Of a stretch of DNA of 59,956 nucleotides, positions 19,585-28,655 are shown in pieces. Below the pieces are notes generated by a model. It searched no databases. It was given only the letters and a program-made list of their open reading frames with translations, and had not been told where the DNA came from. The stretch lies in the NCBI GenBank assembly GCA_937139365.1, contig CAKZPT010000019.1, positions 1 to 59,956 of the forward strand. The letters are read 5' to 3'. The position numbers and the translations under genes are program-made. Positions within the stretch are counted from its first letter, which is position 1. Each line of letters opens with the position of its first letter. The DNA comes from an uncultured bacterium (lineage in GTDB: Bacteria > Verrucomicrobiota > Kiritimatiellia > PWTM01).

Positions 19585-21828
19585 ATGAACTCCACCACAT
19601 CCGTCCAGGTGCCCGTCGGCTCGGGCACGCTCACTCTTGAAACCGGCCTGCTGGCCCGCCAGGCGGCCGGGGCGGTCTCCGCCCGCATCGGCGACACCGT
19701 GGTCTTTTCCGCGGTCACCGCGACCTCGACCCCACGGGAGGGTGTTGATTACTTCCCGCTCCAGGTCGAGTACCGCGAGAAGTTCTACGCGGCCGGCAAG
19801 ATGCCGGGCGGCTATTTCAAACGCGAGTCCCGGCCGACGGAGCGGGAGATCCTCGTGGCCCGCATGACGGACCGTCCGCTCCGGCCGCTGTTCCCCCGCG
19901 CCTACCGCTGCGACGTCCAGGTGAACAATACCCTGCTCTGCGCCGACGGCGAGAACGAGTCGGACGTGCTCAGCATCGTCGCCGCCAGCGCCGCGCTGAC
20001 CATTTCCGACCTACCGTTTCTGGGGCCGATCGGGGCGGTGCGGGTCGGCCGCGTGGACGGTCGCTGGGTCCTCAATCCGGGCCACTCGACGCTGACCAAC
20101 AGCGACCTGGACCTGGTCTACGCCGGAACGCGCGAGAAGTTCATCATGATGGAAGGCTCGGCGCGGGAGATCTCCGAGGCGGACTTCCTCGCGGCGATGA
20201 AGGTCGCCCACGCGGAGGTGGTCAAGATCTGCGACGCCCAGCTCGAACTGCGCCGCCGTCTCGGGCTGCCCGACAAGGTCGTGGACGACCCCCCGGCGGT
20301 GCCGCCCGAGCGGCTGAGCCGCGCCCTCGAGTGGGGCGGCGCCGCGATGGAAGCCGCGATGGAGATCACCAGCAAACTGGAGCGCCAACAGCGGGTCGCC
20401 GCCATCGCTGCCGATCTCCAGGCCCGTTTTGCCGAGGCCGAGCCGGACCTGACGCCGGCGCAGTTCAAAGAGTTGCTCGACGCACTCGAGATCGCCGTCG
20501 TGCGGCGGATGGCGACCGAGCTGGACCGCCGCATCGGCGGGCGGGGCTGGGACGAGATCCGGCCGGTCCACTGCCAGGTCGGCCTGCTGCCCCGGACCCA
20601 CGGCTCGGGCCTCTTCGCGCGCGGCGAGACGCAGGCCCTGGCCACCGTCACCCTCGGGACCCACGACGACGCCCAGGACCTCGACGCGATCGCCGGCGGC
20701 CCTGAGGAGAAGCGCTTCCTGCTGCACTATAACTTTCCGCCCTACTCCGTCGGCGAGGTCGGCCGTCTCGGCGCCACTGGCCGCCGCGAGATCGGCCACG
20801 GGGCCCTCGCCGAGCGCAGCATCCGACCGCTGATGCCTCAGAACTACCCCTACACCGTTCGCGTCGTCGCGGAGATCATGGGTTCGAACGGCTCCTCCTC
20901 CATGGCCAGCGTCTGCGCCGGCACGCTTGCGCTGATGGATGCTGGCGTCCCGCTCGCCCGGCCCGTGGCCGGTATCTCGATCGGTTTGTTCACCGCCCCC
21001 GGCCGGCCCCCGCGCTTGGTGACGGACATCCTCGGTGCCGAGGACCATTGCGGCGATATGGACTTCAAGGTCGCCGGCACGCGCAACGGCATCACCGGCT
21101 TCCAGGTGGACCTGAAGCTGCTCGGGCTCGACTGGGACATCGTCGAGGCCGCCCTCGAAAAGGCCCGGGTGGGTCGTCTGCGCATCCTCGACGAGATGAC
21201 CGCCGTTATCCCCGCCCCCCGCCCGGACCTCTCGCCGTACGCGCCGCGAGTGCAGGTTGTGAAAATCCCTGTGGACAAAATCGGCGCGCTGATCGGCCCC
21301 GGGGGCAAGAACATCCGGCGCATCACCGAGACCTATAAGGTTGAAATCGATGTGGAAGACGATGGTACGGTTCACGTGTACAGCGTGACCAAGGAAGGCA
21401 TGAACGCCGCCCTTCGGGAAATCGGTTTGCTGACCGCCGAGGCCGAGGTCGGGAAGACCTACCAGGGCCGCGTGACGGGCATCAAGGATTTCGGCGCGTT
21501 CGTCGAGATCCTGCCGGGCCTCGAAGGCCTGGTCCATGTCAGCGAGCTGGCCAATTTCCGCGTCGGCAGCGTTGAGGACGTCTGCAAGGTCGGCGACCTG
21601 ATGTGGGTGAAGTGCATCCACGTGGACGAGAACGGCAAGATCCGGCTGAGCCGGCGCGCGGCCCTGGCCGAGCGGGACGGGGAGACCGGCGCCGAGCTAG
21701 CTGCCCCCGACACCGATCCGGCCTCCCGCCCTGGCGGTTCCCACGGCGGTGGCCGCCCCGGCGGCGGCCGGCGGCGAGACGAGCGGCACGGTGGCGGCCG
21801 CCGGCCGGGCGGCGGTCCCCGCCGCTGA
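19585..21828 (+). CDS. pnp: Polynucleotide phosphorylase
   Basis: PNPase is a phosphorolytic 3'-5' exoribonuclease of mRNA decay and the degradosome. Two RNase PH domains flank a helical domain. Seen are [20 protein letters not shown] and [10 protein letters not shown] in the first, and [34 protein letters not shown] and [20 protein letters not shown] in the second. The KH domain begins near residue 554 ([15 protein letters not shown]) and the S1 domain near 625 ([18 protein letters not shown]). At 747 residues it exceeds the usual 700-710 because of a Gly/Arg-rich tail, a likely extra RNA-binding element. The rpsO-pnp spacer is 138 bp and includes a GC stem (GGCGG/CCGCC) about 30 bp before the start. 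Confidence 0.97.
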   Translation: MNSTTSVQVPVGSGTLTLETGLLARQAAGAVSARIGDTVVFSAVTATSTPREGVDYFPLQVEYREKFYAAGKMPGGYFKRESRPTEREILVARMTDRPLRPLFPRAYRCDVQVNNTLLCADGENESDVLSIVAASAALTISDLPFLGPIGAVRVGRVDGRWVLNPGHSTLTNSDLDLVYAGTREKFIMMEGSAREISEADFLAAMKVAHAEVVKICDAQLELRRRLGLPDKVVDDPPAVPPERLSRALEWGGAAMEAAMEITSKLERQQRVAAIAADLQARFAEAEPDLTPAQFKELLDALEIAVVRRMATELDRRIGGRGWDEIRPVHCQVGLLPRTHGSGLFARGETQALATVTLGTHDDAQDLDAIAGGPEEKRFLLHYNFPPYSVGEVGRLGATGRREIGHGALAERSIRPLMPQNYPYTVRVVAEIMGSNGSSSMASVCAGTLALMDAGVPLARPVAGISIGLFTAPGRPPRLVTDILGAEDHCGDMDFKVAGTRNGITGFQVDLKLLGLDWDIVEAALEKARVGRLRILDEMTAVIPAPRPDLSPYAPRVQVVKIPVDKIGALIGPGGKNIRRITETYKVEIDVEDDGTVHVYSVTKEGMNAALREIGLLTAEAEVGKTYQGRVTGIKDFGAFVEILPGLEGLVHVSELANFRVGSVEDVCKVGDLMWVKCIHVDENGKIRLSRRAALAERDGETGAELAAPDTDPASRPGGSHGGGRPGGGRRRDERHGGGRRPGGGPRR

Positions 21829-21835
21829 CACATCC

Positions 21836-22483
21836 GTGAGCGTTACCGACGCCACCCGGGCCCGCGCTGCGAAGGTCCTGGCTGCGCTGCGCAGCGCCTA
21901 CCCCGACGCCCGCTGCGAACTCGACCACTGGTCCACTCCGTTCGAGTTGGCCGTCGCCGCTATCCTGTCGGCCCAATGCACGGACGAGCGGGTCAACAGC
22001 CTCACCCCCGAACTGTTCCGGAAATACCGCACGCCCGCCGACTGGGCCGCCGCGCCGCGCGAGGAGATTGAGAACGACATCCGCCCGACCGGCTTCTTCC
22101 GGAACAAGGCCCGCAGCATTCAGAAGCTGGCCCGGGTTGTGGTCGAGCAGTTTGAAGGACGGCTACCCGCGGACTTCGACACCCTTGTCGAGCTGCCGGG
22201 CATCGGCCGCAAAACCGCCAACCTGCTGGTGGCCACGGCCTTCGGCGGGCAGGGCATCATTGTGGACACCCACTGCTCGCGTGTGTCCCGCCGGCTCGGA
22301 TTCACGCGCCACGAAGATCCGGAAAAGATCGAGACGGACCTGCGGGAGACAGTCCCGCGGTCCGACTGGACGGTCTTCTCCCACGGCATGGTGATCCACG
22401 GCCGGCGGTGCTGCCGCGCCCGCAAGCCGGACTGCGCACATTGTCCGGTGGCCGCCCTCTGCCCCTCCGCGGGCCGGGTCTGA
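21836..22483 (+). CDS. nth: Endonuclease III (DNA glycosylase/AP lyase)
   Basis: Nth removes oxidised pyrimidines and cleaves the abasic site in base excision repair. From GTG 21836, 7 bp after the pnp stop, the protein has 215 residues, the usual size. [19 protein letters not shown] is the family start. The helix-hairpin-helix [12 protein letters not shown] carries the catalytic Lys, and [13 protein letters not shown] the catalytic Asp (usually VDTHV, here VDTHC). The C-terminal cysteines follow C-x6-C-x2-C-x5-C ([17 protein letters not shown]), the [4Fe-4S] cluster pattern. Earlier in-frame starts would overlap the pnp tail and add low-complexity sequence, so I reject them. It probably rides on the rpsO-pnp transcript. 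Confidence 0.95.
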   Translation: MSVTDATRARAAKVLAALRSAYPDARCELDHWSTPFELAVAAILSAQCTDERVNSLTPELFRKYRTPADWAAAPREEIENDIRPTGFFRNKARSIQKLARVVVEQFEGRLPADFDTLVELPGIGRKTANLLVATAFGGQGIIVDTHCSRVSRRLGFTRHEDPEKIETDLRETVPRSDWTVFSHGMVIHGRRCCRARKPDCAHCPVAALCPSAGRV

Positions 22484-22495
22484 TGCCTCGGTCGC

Positions 22496-22985
22496 TCAGC
22501 GCTCGAGACGGACGCGCCGCGCCGCGTGAAGCCGAATCGGCCCGAGCAATCCCGCCGGCCGCAGCGGATGTTCGCCGTGTTCAAACTTTATATCACCCGG
22601 CGCCGGAATAATGGCGGATCGCGTCATCCTGGGACGTCATCCATTCCATCAGCGTTTTCATCCGGATGAGTGGCGGCGCACCACGGCCGTCGACAAACTC
22701 CACCGTCCAAGGGGCCTTCAGTTCGCCCGGCTCCGGCGGCGGCGGGACCGTGACGACCGTCGAATGTCCGTCGGACCAGACAATTTCGAGTGCTCCGCCC
22801 TCCGTCGCCTCCAGCCAATGGGCACCGTACTCCGACAGGAGTCGTGCCGGGGCCCATGGGCCTGGGGCCGGATCGTCCGACGATGCCAGACGGCGTCCGG
22901 TTCGTCGCAACTCGACCGGTTGAGGAGCGCAGATGGGTCGCCGGAATACGACGAACACCGACTCCTCCGGCGCCGGTCTGGACGG
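22496..22985 (-). pseudogene. C-terminal relic of a GH106/GH2-like glycoside hydrolase
   Basis: This is a remnant of the last part of a large exported glycoside hydrolase of the GH106-like (alpha-L-rhamnosidase) type with a GH2-type sugar-binding domain. From about 22980 downwards it reads PEESVFVVFRRP, LLSEYGAHWLEATEGGALEI and LKAPWTVEFVDGRGAPP, then MEWMTSQDDAIRHYSGAG. These match the linker (ESVFVVF), the APWTV.F domain start and the YSGTATY strand of such enzymes. A frame change near 22605 follows. In another frame it ends GEHPLRPAGLLGPIRLHAAR, the typical terminal G-LLGPV-L block, stopping at 22496. More than 100 residues between these parts are missing. It abuts the 3' end of the GT39 gene with no start of its own. 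Confidence 0.65.
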
Positions 22986-22989
22986 AATG

Positions 22990-24501
22990 CTACCGCGGGA
23001 AGGCCGGCACGCGAGCCGGTCCGGCCGGGAATCGTTGGTCGACCGCCTCCGCCCCGTTGACCGGTGGCGCGCCGGATCCGGCCGGGGGAGGCGGCCTGAA
23101 TCGGGCCAGCCGCGAGGGGATGGCGCGGGTGGGAAGGGCACCACACAACTCGAAGTGGCGGCGCAGTTCCTCGGGGGCGGCGGTCCATTCGGACTCGGAA
23201 AAAACGTACCAGATCTCGCCGGTCCTTTGCGCCGTTTTCGCGGCCGGTTCCCAGACGGCGCGCCGGCGGGCGTAATGAAAGGTCTCCGGGTGGGTCCAAA
23301 GGACCATGTCCGATCCGCACAACGCATCCGGCGGAACTTGCCGTTGGAGTTCTGCGGCGGCGGGGATCGAAGACCGCCGCGTTCGCCGCGCCACGTCGTA
23401 GGGGACAAAGGCGATCGCGCCCGCCACCAGGGCCACCGCCACCAGCGCTCCGCCGACGTCCACCACCCTTCGCGCCCGTGGCGCCAGTTCCCTGCGACGC
23501 GTCCAAACGGCGGCGGCCGCCGGGGCGAGCAGCGGAAGGCAGGGATAGCCGTAGCGCGGGTTGGTCGCGCCCGCCGCGGCGGTGGCCAGAGAGCCCCACA
23601 GAAAAACGCGCCCGCTCCAGCGGGCGGCCACGAACGCCGGGTCGTCCTCTTCAGTCGCCTTCCGGTGAGCCAGCCACGGCGCCAACGAAAACGGCAGCGC
23701 GTACACGAACACTCGCACGGGCATCGCGAGCACCTCCAGCCACTTCGGCAAGCCGTGGCCGCGGACCATGTTTAGCACCTCGATCGCGCCGGAGAGGTCC
23801 GGCGCCTCGCCCCGCGCGTGGAACCTGGCGGCGGCCGCGAGTGCCCACATGGCGAATAGCGCGGCGGCCGCGCCGAAACCGAGCGTCGCGTTCCGGCCGA
23901 ATTCGCGCGGGTAGCCCTTGCGGCGCGCATGCGCCGCCGCCGCCGCCGCGGCCGCGCCCACCGCCGGCAGCCCCGCCGGCCCCTTGGCCAGCAGGGCGGC
24001 TCCGGCGGCGAGCGCCAGCAGCCACGCGCGAAGCCAGGCGCGCGCGGGCCGAAACGACAGGTCCAGCGTCAGCCATGCCGCCAACGCCGTGGCCAGGGTG
24101 TTCACGGCGTCGATGTCCGCTGATCGCGACTGCGACCAGAGCGGAACCATGGCCGCGCAGGCCAGACCTCCTGGCAGGGCCGCGGACGGACCGATCCAGC
24201 GTGCCGAGAATACGGCGGCCAGCAGCACCATCCCGGTGGCCGCGATCGCCGAGGGCGCCCTCCACACCCATTCGCCCGCCCGGCCGGCGATCGTCTCGGC
24301 GGCCGCAATCAGCCAATAGTGGAGTGGGGGTTTGCGCAGGTAGGGGCGTCCGTACAGCCGCGGCGCCAGCCACTCGCCCGATTCGATCATCTGGTGGGCG
24401 GTCAGGGCCCGGTGCCCCTCGGTGCCGGAGAGCGGGGCCTCGCCGAGACGGGCCCAAAACAACCAGACGCAAACAGCGGCGAGGACGAGGACGACGATCA
24501 G
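22990..24501 (-). CDS. GT39/ArnT-like membrane glycosyltransferase
   Basis: This is an integral membrane glycosyltransferase of the dolichyl-phosphate-mannose/ArnT type, using polyprenyl-linked sugars at the outer face of the inner membrane. After the first helix (LIVVLVLAAVCVWLFWARLG) comes the catalytic loop, with GTEGHRALTAHQMIESGEWL and GRPYLRKPPLHYWLIA. In this family the loop's acidic pair is usually D-E, here reduced to T-E-G. Many further hydrophobic helices follow (about 100-430), then a soluble C-terminal domain. No ATG, GTG or TTG lies near the expected start. CTG 24501 overlaps the phosphatase stop (CTGA), which suggests coupled translation, but the start remains uncertain by several tens of codons. 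The last 25 residues are low in complexity. Confidence 0.8.
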   Translation of the reverse strand: MIVVLVLAAVCVWLFWARLGEAPLSGTEGHRALTAHQMIESGEWLAPRLYGRPYLRKPPLHYWLIAAAETIAGRAGEWVWRAPSAIAATGMVLLAAVFSARWIGPSAALPGGLACAAMVPLWSQSRSADIDAVNTLATALAAWLTLDLSFRPARAWLRAWLLALAAGAALLAKGPAGLPAVGAAAAAAAAHARRKGYPREFGRNATLGFGAAAALFAMWALAAAARFHARGEAPDLSGAIEVLNMVRGHGLPKWLEVLAMPVRVFVYALPFSLAPWLAHRKATEEDDPAFVAARWSGRVFLWGSLATAAAGATNPRYGYPCLPLLAPAAAAVWTRRRELAPRARRVVDVGGALVAVALVAGAIAFVPYDVARRTRRSSIPAAAELQRQVPPDALCGSDMVLWTHPETFHYARRRAVWEPAAKTAQRTGEIWYVFSESEWTAAPEELRRHFELCGALPTRAIPSRLARFRPPPPAGSGAPPVNGAEAVDQRFPAGPARVPAFPR

Positions 24502-25157
24502 GGGATGGCTAGCGAGTGCCGGTCCGAAGCCGTCTTGGCAACCAATTGAAGGCGTCCCACCAGTTCCGGGCGGGCCATCGCGGGCACCCCCCCGGCCGCC
24601 AGCAGGTCCGGTAGCCGCTCCAAGGCCGCCTCCATGTAGGGCAGCAGTTTCCGATTCCGATGGGGCCGCATCCCGCACGATCGCATCTCCTGGACGGCGC
24701 GCCACGGTTCCACGCCCTCGAACAAAATTCGATAGAACGCTACGGCCGCGCCCGTGCGTTCCGATCCGGCGGCGCAGTGCACCAGGCAAGGCTCGCCCGA
24801 CAAGACGGCCGTCCGCATGGCCGTTAACGCCGAGGCGTAATGTTCGATTCGTCCCGTGCCCCAGCCGTCCAGCGGCAGCCGGACGTGCCGGATCCCGAGG
24901 CGGGCCGCGGCGGCCAGTTCCGCCTCCTGCGCGGCATCCCCCTCGCGCCGTTCTGTGAAATCTATGATGAGCCGGATGTTATGGCGTTTCAACACCGACT
25001 CCACCAAGGCCTGGTGAAGCTGGCCGCTCCGGTAGAGTCGTCCCGGCACGACCTCCCGCCAGCGCTTCGGCCGGATCGAGTCGATATCCACCGCCGCAAG
25101 CGCAACCGCCGCCAGGGCCGTCACGCCAACCGTAGCGGCCAAGACCCGCCGGCTCAT
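24498..25157 (-). CDS. Dual-specificity/tyrosine phosphatase-like protein, membrane-anchored
   Basis: This 219-residue protein has an N-terminal hydrophobic segment (residues 5-23, VLAATVGVTALAAVALAAV), a signal or anchor. A cysteine phosphatase domain follows: VVPGRLYRSGQL, IIDFTERREGD and the P-loop VHCAAGSERTGAAVAFYRI, with the Cys-x5-Arg motif at about 127-133. LYRSGQ and the general-acid region LPLDGWG fit the DSP/Siw14-like or atypical tyrosine phosphatase group. The ATG at 25157 precedes the hydrophobic segment. A GTG 15 bases upstream is the alternative, and neither has a strong ribosome binding site. It overlaps the GT39 gene by a few bases, so the pair probably forms one transcript and may tune a polysaccharide pathway. 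Confidence 0.85.
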   Translation of the reverse strand: MSRRVLAATVGVTALAAVALAAVDIDSIRPKRWREVVPGRLYRSGQLHQALVESVLKRHNIRLIIDFTERREGDAAQEAELAAAARLGIRHVRLPLDGWGTGRIEHYASALTAMRTAVLSGEPCLVHCAAGSERTGAAVAFYRILFEGVEPWRAVQEMRSCGMRPHRNRKLLPYMEAALERLPDLLAAGGVPAMARPELVGRLQLVAKTASDRHSLAIP

Positions 25158-25312
25158 GCGTACCGGGCTCACGTCGGAAAGCGAACCGTCTCTAGATAAG
25201 GAAACAGTTGGGCGCGCGCGAAAAAAACGTGCAGGCCGGCCGGACAATATATCCCCACTGGCGATCGTCCATAGGGAACGACGGATCCACGAAGGCGGGC
25301 GGGAGGGCCCAC

Positions 25313-26962
25313 ATGGCATGGAAATGGATTTTGGGAACCGGGTGTCTGGCCGTGACCGCCTCGGCCGCGCCACCGAACATCGTGTTCTTCCTCGTAGACG
25401 ACATGGGCTGGACCGACTGCGACGCCTACGGCTCGACCTACTATGAAACGTCAAACGTCGACCGTCTGGCCGCCGCCGGAATGCGGTTCACTCAGGCGTA
25501 CGCCCAGCCGCTATGTTCGCCGACCCGCGCCTCCATTCTGACGGGACAATATCCCTCCCGCCACGGCGTGACCTCCGCCGGCGGGCACCTGCCGCCGCAC
25601 CCGCCAGGGCACAAATTCCTTCCCGACAACGCTCCTCCGAATCGTTCGCTGCGGATGCCCGAGAGCAAGAACGACCTCGATCCGGAGCGGGTCACGCTGG
25701 CCGAGGCGTTGAAGGCGGCCGGCTACGTCACCGGCCGTTTCGGAAAGTGGCACCTCGGTTTGACGCCGCCGCACTGGCCGGACCGGCAGGGGTTCGACGT
25801 TGCGTTCCATGCACAGCCCAGCGCGAGCCCTCCCGGCGACTACTTCTCGCCCTATGGCGTTGCGCCCCCCGACGCGAAGCCGAACCGACGTACCGGCGTA
25901 CGGTTCGTCGGGGCGATCACCGACGGCCCGTCCGGCGAGTACATCACCGACCGGTTGACGGACGAGGCGATCCACTTCATCGAGGCGAACCGCGACCGTC
26001 CATTCTTTCTGAACCTCTGGCATGACGGAGTGCATGGCCCCTGGGGCCACAAGGAGGCCTACACCCGCGCATTCGCGGAGAGGCGCGACCCCCGCTGCGT
26101 CCACGGCAACCCGATTGTGGCTTCGATGTTGAAGAGCATCGATGAAAGCCTGGGCCGGATCCTCGAGCGCCTTGATGCCCTTGGCCTAGCGAGCAACACC
26201 GTGGTGTTCTTTTTCTCCGACAACGGCGGCAACGTGCACAGCAACACGCCCGAGGACGGTCACCGGAAACGGCGGGGACCGGACGATCCGCAGCTGAAGG
26301 ACTGGCTCCCGGTGGGCCGGCGACCTGCCGCCGACCAGCAACCATCCACTTCGCAGCGGCAAGGGCCGGCTCTACGAGGGCGGGGTCCGGGTGCCGCTGA
26401 TCGTCCGCTGGCTTGGCCGTGTCCGCGCCGGCGCCGTCAGCGACGCGGTCGTCGGCTGCATCGATTTTTTCCGACGATTCTCGAATTGGTCGGCGTCGCT
26501 CCGCCGGCGGGCCAGCCGGTGGAAGGCGTCTCCTTCCTTCCGGCCCTGTGCGAGACCGGTCCGGTCCGAAGGGAGGCCTACTTCATCTGGTTTCCCCATC
26601 TGGTCCCCGGGGTGGCGGTGCGGCAGGGTGGCTGGAAGCTCATCCGGCGGTTCGAGCCAAACTCCGGGGAGTACGAAGGGCTGTACGAGCTGTTCAGCCT
26701 CCGCGACGACATCGGCGAGTCCGTCAACCTCGCCGGCCGTCATCCGGACAAGGTGCGGGAACTGGATGCGCTGATCGACCGCTTTGTCCGAGAAACTGGC
26801 GCGTTGTACCCGCAGCCGAACCCCGCGTATCGCCCTCCCGATCCCGCCCGGGGGCTGGTGCCACGCCAGTGCCGCGTTTCGGTCACCGGCGACGTGCTGC
26901 AGGTCGAGGCGGACAGGCCTGCCCCACGCCCGATCGTGCGGGCCAGGCGGTGGCGAGCATGA
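25313..26962 (+). CDS. Sulfatase (arylsulfatase A-like), internal compensated frameshift
   Basis: This is a type I sulfatase with signal peptide (residues 1-19, WILGTGCLAVTASAA), metal site NIVFFLVDDMGWTDCDAYG (D29, D30), formylglycine motif C68-S-P-T-R and GRFGKWHLGLTPPHWPDRQ. It also has NLWHDGVHGPW and FFFSDNGGNVHSNT. ATG 25313 follows GGGAGG. Between about 26305 and 26465 the reading departs from the family and then returns at a T6 run. The neighbouring frame there gives the expected SGKGRLYEGGVRVPLIVRWL and AVVGCIDFFPTILEL. Two compensating one-base errors therefore explain the stretch, and the corrected active-site Lys (GKGRLYEGG) is restored. After position 26465 the original frame is normal (TILELVGVAPP to IRRFEPNSG). 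Total 549 residues. Confidence 0.85.
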   Translation: MAWKWILGTGCLAVTASAAPPNIVFFLVDDMGWTDCDAYGSTYYETSNVDRLAAAGMRFTQAYAQPLCSPTRASILTGQYPSRHGVTSAGGHLPPHPPGHKFLPDNAPPNRSLRMPESKNDLDPERVTLAEALKAAGYVTGRFGKWHLGLTPPHWPDRQGFDVAFHAQPSASPPGDYFSPYGVAPPDAKPNRRTGVRFVGAITDGPSGEYITDRLTDEAIHFIEANRDRPFFLNLWHDGVHGPWGHKEAYTRAFAERRDPRCVHGNPIVASMLKSIDESLGRILERLDALGLASNTVVFFFSDNGGNVHSNTPEDGHRKRRGPDDPQLKDWLPVGRRPAADQQPSTSQRQGPALRGRGPGAADRPLAWPCPRRRRQRRGRRLHRFFPTILELVGVAPPAGQPVEGVSFLPALCETGPVRREAYFIWFPHLVPGVAVRQGGWKLIRRFEPNSGEYEGLYELFSLRDDIGESVNLAGRHPDKVRELDALIDRFVRETGALYPQPNPAYRPPDPARGLVPRQCRVSVTGDVLQVEADRPAPRPIVRARRWRA

Positions 26963-27441
26963 CGCAGCTTGCACGCACGAATCCATCCCTGCGCCCCGCC
27001 GAAGGGCCGCCGCTGGCCCGACGGCAATCCCGGGCCGCGCTGAATGCGGCACTGCGGATCCATTCGTGATGTGTCGTGGAGGCTGGCCACATCGGTTTTC
27101 TCTGCCTGAGCCTCGGCGGTGAAAATGTTCCAAGGGTTGGACGGCGAAGGCCGCTTTGTTTCCAAGGCTTGGAACTCATGCGCCGGTTTTCCCGCTCCTC
27201 CCTTCACCGCCCCCACGGCGTGGGAGGATGAGACGGATGTGGGGCACGAACGGGATATGTCAGGCGCTGCTGTGGACGCTCGCGAAACACGATCCGCGGA
27301 TTCGCCGGCACCTTCGCCTCCGGGTGAAACGAGCCCCGTCCTCCTCGATGGCCGGCAGCGTACATCCTCATTCAGTCTGAGGCGCCGGCCGACCGTTGAA
27401 AGGTGGTCCGCGCTCCGCCTGAGGGTGGGGCGTCGCAGGGT
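26963..27441. other. Stretch with no gene, containing paired palindromes
   Basis: These 479 bases separate the sulfatase from the convergent Rsm22-type gene. I see no supported coding region. Short frames lack homology and ribosome binding sites. The region holds the pair of TTCCAA-type palindromes listed separately, and the rest shows nothing recognisable. Confidence 0.4.
27128..27174. repeat. Paired TTCCAA-N3-TTGGAA palindromes, copy 1
   Basis: TTCCAAGGGTTGGA begins at 27128 and the perfect palindrome TTCCAAGGCTTGGAA at 27160, 32 bp apart start to start. The same arrangement, with the same 32-bp spacing, recurs at 59079 and 59111. The intervening 17 bases differ between the copies, so the palindromes and their spacing are what is conserved. 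Confidence 0.75.
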
Positions 27442-28644
27442 TTACTCCGAATGGCCGGGCCCCGCCGCGGGAGCGAAACCCAGGAGACGCTCCATCCGGG
27501 CGCCGCGCAGAGCGCCGTTGCCCAGACGCGTCGGATCATCCAGGCGAACGCGGTCTCCGCGTTCCCATTCCTCCACGATGCGCCGCGCCTCCGCGCGGTC
27601 CAGATGCCGCGTCAGCACCTCGCAGGGACAGGTCGAGCCGTCGGACGCGCACAGATGCGAGGCGATGCGGCCGGCGGTTGGCCGGACCGCCCCCACCAGC
27701 CGCCCGCGGAAAGCGTCCGGCTCATCGGGCGGCGGCGGCGAACGCCGGACTGCGAGGAACGAGTAGGCCACCGCGGACAGGTCGCGGTGCAAACGACGGT
27801 TCATCCATCGCAGGGAGAGCGGCGCGTTCCAGCGCCGCACGTCGTGGCACCATGCGTTCGGCCGGCCCAAGGCGAGGAGGGGGCACGGCCGCCGATGGGG
27901 ACAGGGCGCGAGGAGACTCACGTCGTCACGGCCGAGCAGCCGGTCGCGCGCGCGCTCCAGACGCACGCTGGATGGCCGAGTCGCCGGTTCCACGACGACG
28001 AGCCAGCCGCCGTGCCGCACCATGCCGACGCAGCGATCCAGCCAACGGACGAACTCCTCCTCCGACGCGCCCTCGAATAGTTCGTTAACCACAAAGGCCG
28101 CCAGAACGAGATCGGCCGGTTTGTCCGGCCGCCAACTGCGGACGTCCGCGACCACGGTCTGGACGCGGACACGGCGTCCGCGGCCGGGGCGGCCCGCAAG
28201 GGTCGCCAGCTCGCCCAGCGCCGCGGCGTGTCGATCCACCGCGATCCACCGCAACGGGCGACGCACCCCTGCCTCCTGTAGCCAGTCGATCGCCGCGCGC
28301 CCGGCTGCTCCGGAGCCGGCGCCGAGGTCGGCCACCGTCACCGCGCCGTCATCCGGCAAAGGCGGCCCCCCGGCGATGGCGGCGCATTCGGCCAGGACGA
28401 ACCGGATGCGGACGTAGGTCTGCGGGAAGAAAAACAATCCGTACGCGGCCCAGTGTATCGGGTCGGCCGCATATTGCTCGAATCCGGACCGCCGCTCGAC
28501 GGTGAACAGGTCGGAGAGAGCCGCCACCCTCCGGGCGAGCCGGTCGCAGGCGGTTTCGGGCGAATCGCTGCCGGTCGCGTCCATGGCGCGGCGTAGCCAG
28601 GCCAGCTCGAGCGCCTCGGGATACACCGGCCGCGGCAGGTCCAC
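27442..28644 (-). CDS. Rsm22/METTL17-like ribosomal small-subunit methyltransferase
   Basis: This SAM-dependent methyltransferase-fold protein belongs to the Rsm22 group, which in mitochondria and some bacteria acts in small-subunit assembly. From GTG 28644 (GGAGG 6 bases upstream, 11 bp after dapL) the protein is 400 residues. PRPVYPEALELAWLRRAM opens a helical domain with YAAYGLFFFPQTYVRIRF-like sequence. The Rossmann core has VADLGAGSGAAG and LVLAAFVVNELF. The family cysteine/histidine motif APCPHRRPCPLLALG followed by NAWCHDVRRW (about 246-272) matches METTL17, where these residues bind an iron-sulfur cluster. A C-terminal extension has a CPC pair. Methylation activity is uncertain because METTL17 may act structurally. 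Confidence 0.85.
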   Translation of the reverse strand: MDLPRPVYPEALELAWLRRAMDATGSDSPETACDRLARRVAALSDLFTVERRSGFEQYAADPIHWAAYGLFFFPQTYVRIRFVLAECAAIAGGPPLPDDGAVTVADLGAGSGAAGRAAIDWLQEAGVRRPLRWIAVDRHAAALGELATLAGRPGRGRRVRVQTVVADVRSWRPDKPADLVLAAFVVNELFEGASEEEFVRWLDRCVGMVRHGGWLVVVEPATRPSSVRLERARDRLLGRDDVSLLAPCPHRRPCPLLALGRPNAWCHDVRRWNAPLSLRWMNRRLHRDLSAVAYSFLAVRRSPPPPDEPDAFRGRLVGAVRPTAGRIASHLCASDGSTCPCEVLTRHLDRAEARRIVEEWERGDRVRLDDPTRLGNGALRGARMERLLGFAPAAGPGHSE

Positions 28645-28655
28645 GGGTCTCCTCC

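Noticed and set aside
21617-21626. TCCACGTGGA in pnp as a third parS site
   Set aside because: Only the central 10 bp are palindromic and the flanking bases (A and C) break the 14-bp match. It encodes the conserved IHVD of the S1 domain.
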